Shown here piece by piece: positions 35,861 through 44,611 of a stretch of DNA of 50,097 nucleotides. Location: positions 1-50,097 of the forward strand of contig JAOUDZ010000026.1 in the NCBI GenBank assembly GCA_029858965.1. Direction: 5' to 3'. The notes below the pieces were generated by a model. It was not told where the DNA came from, ran no database searches, and saw only the letters and a list, made by a program, of their open reading frames with translations. The translations under genes and the position numbers were made by a program. The DNA is from Cyclobacteriaceae bacterium (GTDB lineage Bacteria > Bacteroidota > Bacteroidia > Cytophagales > Cyclobacteriaceae). The first letter of the stretch is position 1, and the number at the start of each line of letters is the position of its first letter.

Positions 35861-36364
35861 TTACAAGCGTATGCGAATCTCATCTTTGTATTTGACGGGA
35901 ACATTGAAGGGAACGCCGTGATAGGTGAGTTTTAAGAAGCCTTCGTACCGTATTTCAAATCGTTTACCACCAAGAACACCCAACAGGGTATCCATGAAGC
36001 CTAGCTCTTTCAAAGAGATTTTTACTTCCAGCGGAATGCTAAACTCTTCTTTCGCCGGAATTATGGTTTTTAATTGTTGATTTATCGTAGCAGATTTTTT
36101 CCCATCAACGAAAATTTCAATATTAATCTTCTTAAGCCTACCACGCTGGTTGTTGGGGTTATAGAAAATGGCATTGGCCCTCAATATCGGATCTGTTGTA
36201 GCGTCTACTACTACGTCCCTGATCTGCCGCAGCACTACTGCCTCTTCCGGCCGCTCACAACTTGTCACCAGGATAAAGGATACAGCGAGCAAAAAGGATG
36301 GAATCCTTAAAGCCCTGCGAAGATGTGGGATTTGGATTCTTAAACCTGTCATTTCGATTTCCAT
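35861..36364 (-). CDS. LEA type 2-like lipoprotein
   Basis: 167 aa. A basic N-terminal stretch of about 20 residues leads into a hydrophobic helix ending LVTSC, so Cys36 is the probable lipid anchor. A water-stress/LEA type 2-like beta domain follows, recognised by ILRANAIFYNPNNQRGRLKKI, EIFVDGKK and the PLEVKISLKEL pattern. LEA2-type domains are common as lipoproteins in Bacteroidota and have no assigned reaction. A second ATG four codons in is an equally good start. The gene is divergent from the 2OG oxygenase. Confidence 0.8.
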   Translation of the reverse strand: MEIEMTGLRIQIPHLRRALRIPSFLLAVSFILVTSCERPEEAVVLRQIRDVVVDATTDPILRANAIFYNPNNQRGRLKKINIEIFVDGKKSATINQQLKTIIPAKEEFSIPLEVKISLKELGFMDTLLGVLGGKRFEIRYEGFLKLTYHGVPFNVPVKYKDEIRIRL

Positions 36365-36400
36365 AGTGTATATCCTGTAGTAAGTATAGACATTCTATTA

Positions 36401-36413
36401 GTAACTTTGTTAC
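36401..36413. promoter_or_regulatory. Inverted repeat over a predicted -7 element
   Basis: GTAAC-TTT-GTTAC is a perfect short inverted repeat, and TAACTTTG within it (36402-36409) exactly matches TAnnTTTG on the + strand. A regulator bound here would block promoter opening. It would drive the 2OG oxygenase gene with a leader of about 150 bases. Confidence 0.35.
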
Positions 36414-36562
36414 ATTAATGGATGTAGTTCTTCTGACAAAGAAGGGGCATGATGGTCATTTTTCTATCTATCTTTTACTATGGTGTAGAGACACCGCCAA
36501 GGCTCCGGAAGCGTAAGATAGTTTATGTTTTGTTTTGAAATTCATAAGGCACCTGGTATTAC

Positions 36563-37165
36563 ATGAAAGCTCGCTTTGAAGGCTTAGCTGATGGCCTGGC
36601 TGAATTTGGCTATGCTGTAATGGATGGATTCCTCGACGATGCCGAAGTACGAGCGATTTTGGATCTGGATGTATTCAAAGGCGGCATCGGCAGTCTAAAG
36701 AAAGCAGGTATTGGCAATCATCAAAACCTACAATTAAACGAGGCCATAAGGGGAGATTATATTCAATGGCTGGATAAAAGTGCTGCGCCCTTGCCCCTAA
36801 AAGTCTACCTTAAACGATTGCAGGATCTCAGGGGCTTCCTGAACCGAAATCTTTTTCTGAGCTTGCAGGATGAAGAAGTTCATTTGACGGTGTACCCGGT
36901 GGGATCATTTTATAAACGGCATCTTGATCAGTTCAAAAAGGACGACCGACGAAAGCTTTCAGCAGTTTGCTATCTAAATACAAATTGGGATGAAGCACAT
37001 GGCGGCCAACTTAGGATGTATTGCAAAGATGGAAAAATCGATATCTTACCCTTTGGGGGCAGAATGGTTTGCTTTCGCAGTGATCAAATTGAACACGAAG
37101 TACTGCCGGCGAAACGTGAAAGGCTAAGCTTGACAGGATGGATGTTGGACCTAATGCTGACATGA
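36563..37165 (+). CDS. 2OG-Fe(II) oxygenase (SM-20/prolyl-4-hydroxylase-type)
   Basis: 200 aa cytosolic dioxygenase. The facial triad is visible as H120 and D122 in KRHLDQF and H178 in IEHEV, and R187 in RERLSLTGW is the 2-oxoglutarate-binding arginine. SAVCYLNTNWDEAHGGQLRM is the typical double-stranded beta-helix segment of prolyl-4-hydroxylase-like enzymes. Its protein or small-molecule substrate is not known. The gene is separate from its neighbours; a weak AT-rich inverted repeat follows near 37184. Confidence 0.9.
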   Translation: MKARFEGLADGLAEFGYAVMDGFLDDAEVRAILDLDVFKGGIGSLKKAGIGNHQNLQLNEAIRGDYIQWLDKSAAPLPLKVYLKRLQDLRGFLNRNLFLSLQDEEVHLTVYPVGSFYKRHLDQFKKDDRRKLSAVCYLNTNWDEAHGGQLRMYCKDGKIDILPFGGRMVCFRSDQIEHEVLPAKRERLSLTGWMLDLMLT

Positions 37166-37258
37166 AGCAAGAAATAATAAGTGGTAAATTAGAAGCTAAT
37201 TTTACAGGGCTTCGTAAGAGGACTATGCAGCCCGGGCCCTTGAAATTCAAAAGGTTGT

Positions 37259-37729
37259 ATGAAGAAATATTTTTTGAAGTTGTATCAGTATAATGCATGG
37301 GCCAATAGGCGTGTCATGCAATGTCTGAAAAGTCAACAAATAGATAAAGCGAAAATCCTGAGTCTAATGGGCCATATCGTGGCCGCACAATTTTTGTGGC
37401 TACACCGCATTAAAGGATTGCCTCCCGCCGACGTAAAACTCTGGGGCGCATACAAACTCACTGAACTGGAAGCAATGGCCATAGAAGCTGATCAAAAATG
37501 GCTGGAATTTGTTGAAAAGACGGATGACTTTGACCGTGAATTGACATATCTCAACTATGTAGGAGATCCTTACACAAACAATGTGGAGATGATTATGATG
37601 CACCTGGTAAATCATGCTACTTATCATCGCGGTCAGGTTGCGTTGCTGCTACGACAAAACGGCTTTGAGCCGATTAATACCGATTTCATAACATACGACC
37701 GCATGATTACGGATCAACTTATGGATTAG
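37259..37729 (+). CDS. DinB family putative metal-dependent enzyme
   Basis: 156 aa four-helix-bundle protein of the DinB/YfiT superfamily. The three metal-ligand histidines are H39 (MGHIVAAQFLW), H119 and H123 (LVNHATYHRGQVA). DinB-like proteins are usually transferases that use thiol cofactors such as bacillithiol, which fits the YpdA-type reductase elsewhere in this window, though that link is inferential. No promoter or partner is evident. Confidence 0.9.
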   Translation: MKKYFLKLYQYNAWANRRVMQCLKSQQIDKAKILSLMGHIVAAQFLWLHRIKGLPPADVKLWGAYKLTELEAMAIEADQKWLEFVEKTDDFDRELTYLNYVGDPYTNNVEMIMMHLVNHATYHRGQVALLLRQNGFEPINTDFITYDRMITDQLMD

Positions 37730-37827
37730 GGATATAGTTTCTGATTGTTTTTCAGCATGGGTTATGTGTATGAGAGATCATTTGGAACTGATTGAATTTA
37801 TTGTAAAACTTGTTACTGGAGGTTAGG

Positions 37828-37863
37828 ATGGAAAACACATTTAGTTATAATTTCAAGAAATGA
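37828..37863 (+). CDS. Possible 11-codon upstream ORF coupled to the next gene
   Basis: ATG (37828) preceded at 5 bases by GGAGG (37818-37822), a rare strong Shine-Dalgarno in this window. It encodes MENTFSYNFKK and its TGA overlaps the next gene's ATG as ATGA (37860-37863). Ribosomes that finish it could start the downstream gene. Confidence 0.45.
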   Translation: MENTFSYNFKK

Positions 37864-38675
37864 AGAACATTTTAGTAGTACTCGTGAACTATGGATCAGA
37901 GCAACTTGACTACCTTCAAAAGGTTATAAGTACCATAAAATCTTTTGAAAAGTATAATACGACGATCGTAGTCAACTCTAACATTGCCCTGGATGGAATT
38001 ACAGGAATAGACCGCGTGAATGTGTTGCAACGCTATAACAAATTTTATGACCTCAGCGATCTGTTATTTAAGATTAGCATTCTTAATCACTGGAACGGCA
38101 GGCTTTACAGCTACCAACTTCTCCCGATGACGTGCCGTCGGGTTATTGATCAGGAATCGGAGAACTTTGATTACTTCTTATTCACTGAAAATGATCATTT
38201 GTGGCTTGAACACCATGTGGATAAGTTTATTGAGTACGAGAAAATACTTCCTGAAAACCGAATTGCTGGATTGATTCAATATGAAGAAGAGGGTAATGGT
38301 AAACATTTTCCTGCATATCATCGTCGTTATGATTGGGACTATAGTTCGGTAGAAGAATATGGCGGTAAAAAGTTTGCACATTTCACGAATGTTAATCAGT
38401 CTTCTTTCTTGATTTCTAGACAACAATTAAAAAGAATAAAAGAGCAGCGAGACTTTACTCAATTTTTTTCCAAGGATCATTATAGAACAATACCCAAGAC
38501 AAACACTGATATATATCAGCATTGCGGGATGAAAAAAGTTATTTGTATATCTGAGTTTGATGATAACATCATACACCATCTTCCCAATATCTATATTGAT
38601 GGAAAATTAGGAAGAAACCAACTTGGATCAGACGAAAGCAGAATGCAACAAGCCCTGGAAAGATTATTATCATAG
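37860..38675 (+). CDS. Unrecognised AT-rich protein, possibly glycosyltransferase-like, 271 aa
   Basis: Not recognised with confidence. It opens with MKNILVVLVNYGSEQLDYLQ, an alternating strand-helix start similar to GT-A glycosyltransferases, and has a DxD-like acidic spot in FDYFLFTENDHLW (E110, D112) and later EFDDNIIHHLPNIY. No membrane segment is present. Two sampled lines are about 32-37% G+C against about 47% in a sampled line of gltX, so it is clearly more AT-rich than its neighbours, as for horizontally acquired genes. It starts within an ATGA overlap with an 11-codon upstream ORF. Confidence 0.7.
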   Translation: MKNILVVLVNYGSEQLDYLQKVISTIKSFEKYNTTIVVNSNIALDGITGIDRVNVLQRYNKFYDLSDLLFKISILNHWNGRLYSYQLLPMTCRRVIDQESENFDYFLFTENDHLWLEHHVDKFIEYEKILPENRIAGLIQYEEEGNGKHFPAYHRRYDWDYSSVEEYGGKKFAHFTNVNQSSFLISRQQLKRIKEQRDFTQFFSKDHYRTIPKTNTDIYQHCGMKKVICISEFDDNIIHHLPNIYIDGKLGRNQLGSDESRMQQALERLLS

Positions 38676-38735
38676 AATACGCTTAAAAAAAACAATCAGA
38701 TGAAGCTGGACGTTAACATCCAAAACTATATCAAT

Positions 38736-39587
38736 ATGAAAAAGATCTCCTTATTAAGTACCATGGTGATACTGGCTATTGCGTGCCTGGGCCAGGATAA
38801 TATTACCGTTTGCCATACACCTTCTACGGAAAAGTTTGCCATGTTTGCCTCCAACAAGGAATTCAATGCCGCTCATTTGATGCCGCGGAACTACGTTCAT
38901 GTGAGCGAAGAGGGTGGAAAAATGATAGATTATAAGTGTCCGGATGGCAAAAGCGCCAACGCGTATGTGATCATGTCCAAAAAGGAAACAAATAACTGGA
39001 TTCTTGTTTTTCAGGAGTGGTGGGGATTGAACGATAACATCAAACGCCAGTCTGAAGAATTGTATAAGGACCTGGGCAATGTGAATGTCCTTGCCCTTGA
39101 CCTGTACGATGGCAAAATGGCAACCGACCGCGAAAAGGCAGGTCAGTACATGCAGGAATTTAAGCAAGAACGTGGCGATATGATAGTGAAGGGGGCCTTG
39201 AACTATGTAGGTAAAAGTGCCAAAATCGGGACTGTTGGATGGTGCTTTGGGGGAGGACAGTCGTTATTAGCGGCTTTGACTGCCGGCAAACAAGCTGTGG
39301 CGTGTGTTGTGTATTATGGTATGCCTGTGGATGATGTTGCGACATTGAAGACACTGAATACTGATGTGCTCGGAATTTTTGGCATACAGGATAAATGGAT
39401 TACGCCTGAAGTTGTTCAGAAGTTTGAATCCAATATGAAGGCAGCGGGCAAAAAAGTTGTGGTAAAAAGTTACGATGCAGACCACGGCTTTGCCAACCCA
39501 AGCAATCCCATGGGCGCATTTAATGAAGCGGCATACAAGGACGCATATAAAAACACATTGGCTTTTTTTAAAGAAAGAGTAAAATAA
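38736..39587 (+). CDS. Dienelactone hydrolase family protein, exported
   Basis: 283 aa alpha/beta hydrolase. The N-terminus MKKISLLSTMVILAIACLGQDN is a signal peptide, with cleavage likely before Q or as a lipoprotein at Cys17. The catalytic triad is visible: nucleophile C170 in GWCFGGGQS, D219 in GIQDKW, and H250 in DADHGFANP. An upstream ATG at 38700 would add 12 residues before the signal and is less likely. It probably cleaves an ester or lactone in the periplasm; the actual substrate is unknown. A terminator follows. Confidence 0.88.
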   Translation: MKKISLLSTMVILAIACLGQDNITVCHTPSTEKFAMFASNKEFNAAHLMPRNYVHVSEEGGKMIDYKCPDGKSANAYVIMSKKETNNWILVFQEWWGLNDNIKRQSEELYKDLGNVNVLALDLYDGKMATDREKAGQYMQEFKQERGDMIVKGALNYVGKSAKIGTVGWCFGGGQSLLAALTAGKQAVACVVYYGMPVDDVATLKTLNTDVLGIFGIQDKWITPEVVQKFESNMKAAGKKVVVKSYDADHGFANPSNPMGAFNEAAYKDAYKNTLAFFKERVK

Positions 39588-39593
39588 TTGGCG

Positions 39594-39628
39594 GGGCGAA
39601 GGATCAAGCTTTATCCTTCGTCCTTTTC
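39594..39628 (+). terminator. Rho-independent terminator after the hydrolase gene
   Basis: GGGCGAAGGAT (39594-39604) pairs with ATCCTTCGTCC (39613-39623), with one G-U pair, followed by TTTTCT. It lies 7 bases past the hydrolase stop codon. Confidence 0.75.
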
Positions 39629-39697
39629 TATTCCTTGTCTGCAAGGATTTCGGGCGCGAAGATTGGATTCTTTTCTAATTGTGCGATACTTTGCACC

Positions 39698-42436
39698 ATG
39701 AGCAAACCTGATAAGAAGATTTTTCTCCTTGATGCCTATGCCTTAGTATACAGGGCGCACTTTGCATTTACAAAAACACCACGGATAAATTCAAAAGGGA
39801 TAAATACGTCCGTGCCTTTCGGATTCACCAATACATTACTGGAAGTACTGCAGAAGCAGAAGCCCACCCATATTGCTGTTGCTTTCGATACGGCGGCAAA
39901 AACTTTTCGCGATGAGATTTTTGCAGGATACAAGGCAAACCGGCAGGAAACACCGGAAGATATCCGGTATGGAATTCCCAAAGTGAAGGAAATTATCCGC
40001 GGCTTCAATATTCCAATTATTGAAATGGATGGTTATGAAGCTGACGATGTCATTGGTACACTGGCAGCACAAGCCGCGGAGAAGGGTTTTGAAGTTTTTA
40101 TGATGACCCCGGACAAGGATTTTGGACAACTTGTTACCGATCATGTGTTCTTATACAAGCCCGCATACATGGGCAACGCAGTGGATGTTCTTGGGCCCAA
40201 AGAAGTTTGCGAAAAATGGGATATCGAGAACGTTAGCCAGGTTATCGACATGCTGGGCTTGCAAGGAGATACCTCTGACAACATCCCCGGCATCCCTGGT
40301 TTCGGGCCCAAGACGGCTGCGGCATTGTTGAAGAAGTATGGAACAGTCGAGAACATTGTGGCCCATGCAGCTGAACTAAAAGGCAAACAGAAGGATCTCG
40401 TAGAAAAATATGGCGATCAGGCAATTCTTTCCAAGAAGCTTGCTACAATCATTACTGATGTTCCTGTTGAATTCAATGAAGGTGAGCTAGCCTATTCAGG
40501 GCCAGATGTTGAAATGCTCAAACCGATCTTCAACGACCTTGAATTCAAGGGCATTGCGGCGCGCGCATTTGCGGACCCAAAAATTCCCGCCGAAGCAACA
40601 CGTTCGGTTCAAAAGAACCCTCAGCTTTCAATGTTTGGGCAATCCGATTCCGGTGAGCCAGCGGAAGTTGCAGATAAAAAAGCATTAGGGTCGAGCCCGG
40701 CTCAATATATCCGCATTGAAAGTGAAGAGCAACTTCAGTTGCTCGTGGAAAAGCTCAAAGATCAGCCGACATTTGCAATTGATTCCGTAACCGACAATGT
40801 TGCGAATTTTGATTTTCAACTTAAGGGCCTTTCTTTTTCTTACCGTGAAGGTGAAGCCTACTTTCTTCCTGTAGAAAATACATCGGATGCAAAGAAGAAG
40901 GTAGAAATTCTGCGCGATGTTCTGCAGGATAAGAAAATAATGAAAGTTGGCTTTAATTTAAAAGCAACAATTCTTGTGCTGAGAAAGAATGAAGTGACGC
41001 TAACAGGCCATTTGTTTGATCCAATGCTGGCGCACTACCTGATTGAGCCCGAGGCTTCTCACGATCTATCCATCCTCTGTGCTCAATATTTACATTATGA
41101 TCTGCTTGCTGAAAACAGTGAAAATCTTACAGAAAGATTGTGCGAACGCGCGGATCAGATACTTCAGTTGCGAATTAAGCTGCAAGCTCAGCTTGAGCAA
41201 AGACGACACGCCAAATTGATGAGCGAGGTTGAGATGCCATTGGTTTCCGTTCTCGCGGCCATGGAATTTGAAGGTGTGATGATCGACACCGAGGCCCTGT
41301 CAATAATGTCTGCGGAATTGCGCGTTGAAAGTGATAAGGTACAAAGTGATATCTTTCAGCTGGCAGGTACCGAGTTCAACATTGCTTCTCCAAAACAGCT
41401 GGGAGAAGTTTTGTTCGATAGACTGAAGTTACTGGAGAAGCCCAAGAAGACGAAGACCGGGCAGTATGCGACGGGTGAAGACGTGTTAACGAGTTTGGCG
41501 CCGAAGAGTGACATTGCTAAGAAGATCCTGGATTTCCGGGAGTACGAAAAACTGCGCTCTACCTACGTGGATGCGCTGCCCAAAATGATCAGCAAAACGG
41601 ACGGCAGGGTGCATACGGATTATCGTCAGGCGTGGGCAGTTACAGGCCGGTTAAGTTCAAATAACCCAAACCTGCAAAACATACCCATTCGAACGGAGAA
41701 AGGAAGACTCATTCGAAAAGCTTTTATCGCACGCAACAAGAATTATCTTTTTATGTCAGCCGATTATTCCCAAATTGAGTTGCGTATAGCTGCATCGTTT
41801 GCAAGAGACCAAACGATGATTGAAGCCTTTCGCAACAAGCGGGACATCCATACAACCACAGCGGCAAAGGTTTTTAAGGTCGACCTGAGTGAGGTGACTC
41901 CTGATATGCGGAGGAAAGCAAAAGAAGTGAATTTTGGAATTCTGTACGGAAGCACGGCTTTTGGGTTGGCGCAAAACCTGGGCATCTCGCGATCAGAGGC
42001 AGCGGAGATAATTCAATCTTACTTCTCAGAATTTGACGCGATTAAGCGCTACATGGACGACACTATTAATACAGCACGTGAAAAGGAATATGTTGAAACG
42101 ATTCTGGGCAGAAGGAGATATCTGCGCGACATAAACTCCAGAAATGTAACAACACGCGGATTTGCGGAGAGAAATGCTATTAATGCACCCATTCAGGGGA
42201 GTGCCGCAGACATTATTAAGATAGCCATGGTAAACATTTATCGGTGGCTGCAAAAAGAAAAACTGAAATCGAAAATGACAATGCAGGTACATGATGAATT
42301 GGTTTTCGATGTGCACAAAGACGAAGTAGATGTAGTGAAGCAGCATGTGGTACACCTGATGAAACACGCTGTCAACCTTGAAGTGCCGATGGAAGTTGAA
42401 GTCGGCGTTGGATCAAATTGGCTGGAAGCCCATTAA
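39698..42436 (+). CDS. polA: DNA polymerase I
   Basis: 912 aa repair and primer-removal polymerase. In order: the 5'-nuclease domain (about 1-290, with IFLLDAYALVYRAHFAF, YEADDVIGTLA and DNIPGIPGFGPKTA), a 3'-5' exonuclease-like domain (about 340-530), and the polymerase domain with catalytic D689 in SADYSQIELRI and D866 in VHDELVFDVHK. The exonuclease sites look degraded: D362-S-V364 where DxE is expected, N420-L-K-A-T424 where the third acidic residue should be, and R484 in CERAD where the last aspartate should be. Proofreading is therefore probably absent. The ATG at 39698 fits the family; the frame is open further upstream to 39635. Confidence 0.95.
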   Translation: MSKPDKKIFLLDAYALVYRAHFAFTKTPRINSKGINTSVPFGFTNTLLEVLQKQKPTHIAVAFDTAAKTFRDEIFAGYKANRQETPEDIRYGIPKVKEIIRGFNIPIIEMDGYEADDVIGTLAAQAAEKGFEVFMMTPDKDFGQLVTDHVFLYKPAYMGNAVDVLGPKEVCEKWDIENVSQVIDMLGLQGDTSDNIPGIPGFGPKTAAALLKKYGTVENIVAHAAELKGKQKDLVEKYGDQAILSKKLATIITDVPVEFNEGELAYSGPDVEMLKPIFNDLEFKGIAARAFADPKIPAEATRSVQKNPQLSMFGQSDSGEPAEVADKKALGSSPAQYIRIESEEQLQLLVEKLKDQPTFAIDSVTDNVANFDFQLKGLSFSYREGEAYFLPVENTSDAKKKVEILRDVLQDKKIMKVGFNLKATILVLRKNEVTLTGHLFDPMLAHYLIEPEASHDLSILCAQYLHYDLLAENSENLTERLCERADQILQLRIKLQAQLEQRRHAKLMSEVEMPLVSVLAAMEFEGVMIDTEALSIMSAELRVESDKVQSDIFQLAGTEFNIASPKQLGEVLFDRLKLLEKPKKTKTGQYATGEDVLTSLAPKSDIAKKILDFREYEKLRSTYVDALPKMISKTDGRVHTDYRQAWAVTGRLSSNNPNLQNIPIRTEKGRLIRKAFIARNKNYLFMSADYSQIELRIAASFARDQTMIEAFRNKRDIHTTTAAKVFKVDLSEVTPDMRRKAKEVNFGILYGSTAFGLAQNLGISRSEAAEIIQSYFSEFDAIKRYMDDTINTAREKEYVETILGRRRYLRDINSRNVTTRGFAERNAINAPIQGSAADIIKIAMVNIYRWLQKEKLKSKMTMQVHDELVFDVHKDEVDVVKQHVVHLMKHAVNLEVPMEVEVGVGSNWLEAH

Positions 42437-42500
42437 TAGTATTAGCCAGACTTTCTGCCATTCCTAATTTCGTACTTTTCGACTTATGGTCTTCCGGACT

Positions 42501-42851
42501 TTAATTAATCGCGTCCTCAAAATGAATTATTTCCGGCGTTACACCCAGTTTCACGGACACAATGTCAAAACGGATATGTCCATGCCAGTTTGTGGTATAA
42601 ATAAATTCCTCCGCTGCTTCGAAAATTCTTCTGGCCTGGTGCGCTTCAACAAATTCTTCGGGCTGACCAAAGGCTGCCGATGACCTGGTTTTCACTTCCA
42701 CAAAAATTGTCCAGTTGTCCTGCCTGACGATCAGGTCGATTTCAGCCCGTCGGTATCTATAATTTCTCGCTACAATTTCAAAACCTTTTTGTTGCAGGAA
42801 TTCCGCGGCGAGATTTTCCCCCTTGTTTCCGGTTTTGATTTTATCGCTCAC
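42501..42851 (-). CDS. yraN: YraN family protein (UPF0102)
   Basis: 116 aa nuclease-fold protein of the UPF0102/YraN family, a predicted PD-(D/E)XK endonuclease relative linked to Holliday-junction-type DNA. Seen: the KxGENLAAEFL motif with E12, RYRRAEIDLIV with E37 and D39, and FVEVKTRSS with E52 and K54. These four residues are the usual metal and catalytic positions. The start is GTG (42851), as the only alternatives upstream end at a stop. It converges on polA. Confidence 0.9.
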   Translation of the reverse strand: MSDKIKTGNKGENLAAEFLQQKGFEIVARNYRYRRAEIDLIVRQDNWTIFVEVKTRSSAAFGQPEEFVEAHQARRIFEAAEEFIYTTNWHGHIRFDIVSVKLGVTPEIIHFEDAIN

Positions 42852-43071
42852 AATTATGTTCTACCTTTGATTTTCAATTTACTATTTTGTCCACAATCAG
42901 AAAATTTGTTGAACGCCTTTCCCAGGCAATTGACGGGTGTTTTAAGCCTTGGTATATATCGACCTTTGGAATGCGGGGCAGTGAAATTCGGACATAGTAA
43001 TGATTAGTTGGTATTGTTTCAAATTCACGCAATAATGTTAAATGTTACTGCTGTATTAAAAAAGCCTACAA

Positions 43072-43893
43072 ATGTCTGTGTCGCGTAGAGAATTTATCAA
43101 GAACATATCATCGGCTTCTCTTTTCTTGTTAGGAGGTAGCGTATTAAACCTCACACCATCGGAAGCCGATTCTTTGCGGAAAAAATCTTCGTTGCGGTTT
43201 ATCGTAGCCTCTGATGGTCATTATGGACAGGAGGGAACAGAATTCAATCTTCTTCATGAAACCCTCATTCAACATGTTACTGATTTTCATGCCGCCAATC
43301 CACTGGATTTTTGCGTTATTAATGGTGATATTATCCATGATGAAAAAGACTATTTAGTATCAGCAAAATCATATCTGGACAAACTTCCGGTAGAATACTA
43401 TGTTACTAAAGGAAATCATGACAAGGTTAGTGATGGCTATTGGAAGGAATTGTGGGGCATTTCTGTTAACCATGAGGTTAAAATAAAGGGGAATTCCATG
43501 CTCCTTGCCACAACATCTAACGAGGCAGGCGAATATCTTAGTCCTGATCTGGAATGGATGAAAATGAAGCTTGATGCAAATAAAAAAGCGAAGAACATTT
43601 TCATCTTCATTCATATCCCACAGGCTAAGTGGACTAAAAATGCAATTGATACACCAGCCTTTTTTGAATTGCTGCGGACGTATAAAAATATACGCGGGGT
43701 ATTCCATGGACATGAACATGACCAGGATGGCGTCAGGATGGTTGATGGCTTGCCTTTTATGTTTGACTCACACATTGGGGGGAACTGGGGAACGTCTTAT
43801 AAAGGGTTTCGCGTTGTAGAACTGATAAAGGATAATTCGATTTTGACTTATCTTATGAATCCTACGGAAAGAATAAATCAAGCTTCATTCTGA
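43072..43893 (+). CDS. Tat-exported metallophosphoesterase
   Basis: 273 aa calcineurin-like phosphoesterase. The N-terminus SVSRREFIKNISSASLFLLGG is a twin-arginine signal, so the protein is exported folded. The metal motifs appear in order: D48 and H50 in ASDGHYG, G85-D86 in NGDIIHD, N115-H116 in GNHD, H in FIFIHIP, and FHGHEHD near the end. It resembles 3',5'-cyclic or 5'-nucleotide and phospholipid phosphodiesterases; the substrate is not defined. The stop codon is 1 base from lipB. Upstream, a TACCTTTG at 42862 lies far (about 200 bases) from the ATG. Confidence 0.88.
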   Translation: MSVSRREFIKNISSASLFLLGGSVLNLTPSEADSLRKKSSLRFIVASDGHYGQEGTEFNLLHETLIQHVTDFHAANPLDFCVINGDIIHDEKDYLVSAKSYLDKLPVEYYVTKGNHDKVSDGYWKELWGISVNHEVKIKGNSMLLATTSNEAGEYLSPDLEWMKMKLDANKKAKNIFIFIHIPQAKWTKNAIDTPAFFELLRTYKNIRGVFHGHEHDQDGVRMVDGLPFMFDSHIGGNWGTSYKGFRVVELIKDNSILTYLMNPTERINQASF

Positions 43894-43894
43894 T

Positions 43895-44611
43895 TTGAAT
43901 CCTGTAATAAATAAGAAGGCAGTGTTTATTGACCTTGGTCTTATCGATTTCAAGAAAGGCTGGGATTATCAGACCTCCCTGTTTGAAAAAACTCTTGCCA
44001 TAAAGAAGGAAAACAGAAACCTTCAGAGCCCGCAAAGCCCAACTGAAAATTTTCTGCTTTTTTGCGAGCATCCCCATGTATATACGCTTGGGAAAAGCGG
44101 AAAAGAGCATAATCTGTTATTATCGGTAGAGGAATTAGCCTCTGTGCAGGCAGCTTTCTACCACATCAATCGGGGAGGAGATATTACGTACCATGGGCCC
44201 GGACAAATTGTTGGATATCCAATTGTTGACCTTGAAAATTTTTTTACCGACATCCATAAATACATGCGGCTGCTGGAAGAAGCAGTAATTCAAACGGTAA
44301 AGGAATTTGATGTCGTAGCTGGGCGGATTCCAGGTCTGACGGGCGTATGGGTCGATCCCGAGAACGAAAGTATATCACGGAAAATCTGTGCACTGGGTGT
44401 CAAAACAAGTCGCTGGGTTACCATGCACGGATTTGCATTGAACGTGAATCCAGACCTTTCCTATTTTAGTCACATTGTCCCTTGTGGTATCAACGATAAG
44501 GCTGTAACTTCTCTTCAAAATGAAGTGGGCCATCCGGTTGATATGACTGCTGTAAAGGATATATTAAAAAGCAAAATTGCCGGCTTGTTTGAAATGAACT
44601 TAATAGGCTGA
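43895..44611 (+). CDS. lipB: Lipoyl(octanoyl) transferase
   Basis: 238 aa cytosolic enzyme that moves octanoyl from acyl carrier protein to lipoyl domains, the first step of lipoate assembly. Seen: EHPHVYTLGKSG, RGGDITYHGPGQ at 93-104, the catalytic lysine K163 in SRKICALG, and the catalytic cysteine C197 in IVPCGI. The distance of 34 residues between them equals that in E. coli LipB. The start is TTG at 43895, one base after the phosphoesterase stop, because a stop codon lies upstream in frame and no ATG occurs early. LipA is not in the window. Confidence 0.95.
   Translation: MNPVINKKAVFIDLGLIDFKKGWDYQTSLFEKTLAIKKENRNLQSPQSPTENFLLFCEHPHVYTLGKSGKEHNLLLSVEELASVQAAFYHINRGGDITYHGPGQIVGYPIVDLENFFTDIHKYMRLLEEAVIQTVKEFDVVAGRIPGLTGVWVDPENESISRKICALGVKTSRWVTMHGFALNVNPDLSYFSHIVPCGINDKAVTSLQNEVGHPVDMTAVKDILKSKIAGLFEMNLIG

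Noticed and set aside
37184-37205. Inverted repeat TAAATTAG / CTAATTTTA after the 2OG oxygenase
   Set aside because: The stem is almost all A and T and no U-tract follows, so a terminator call is not supported.
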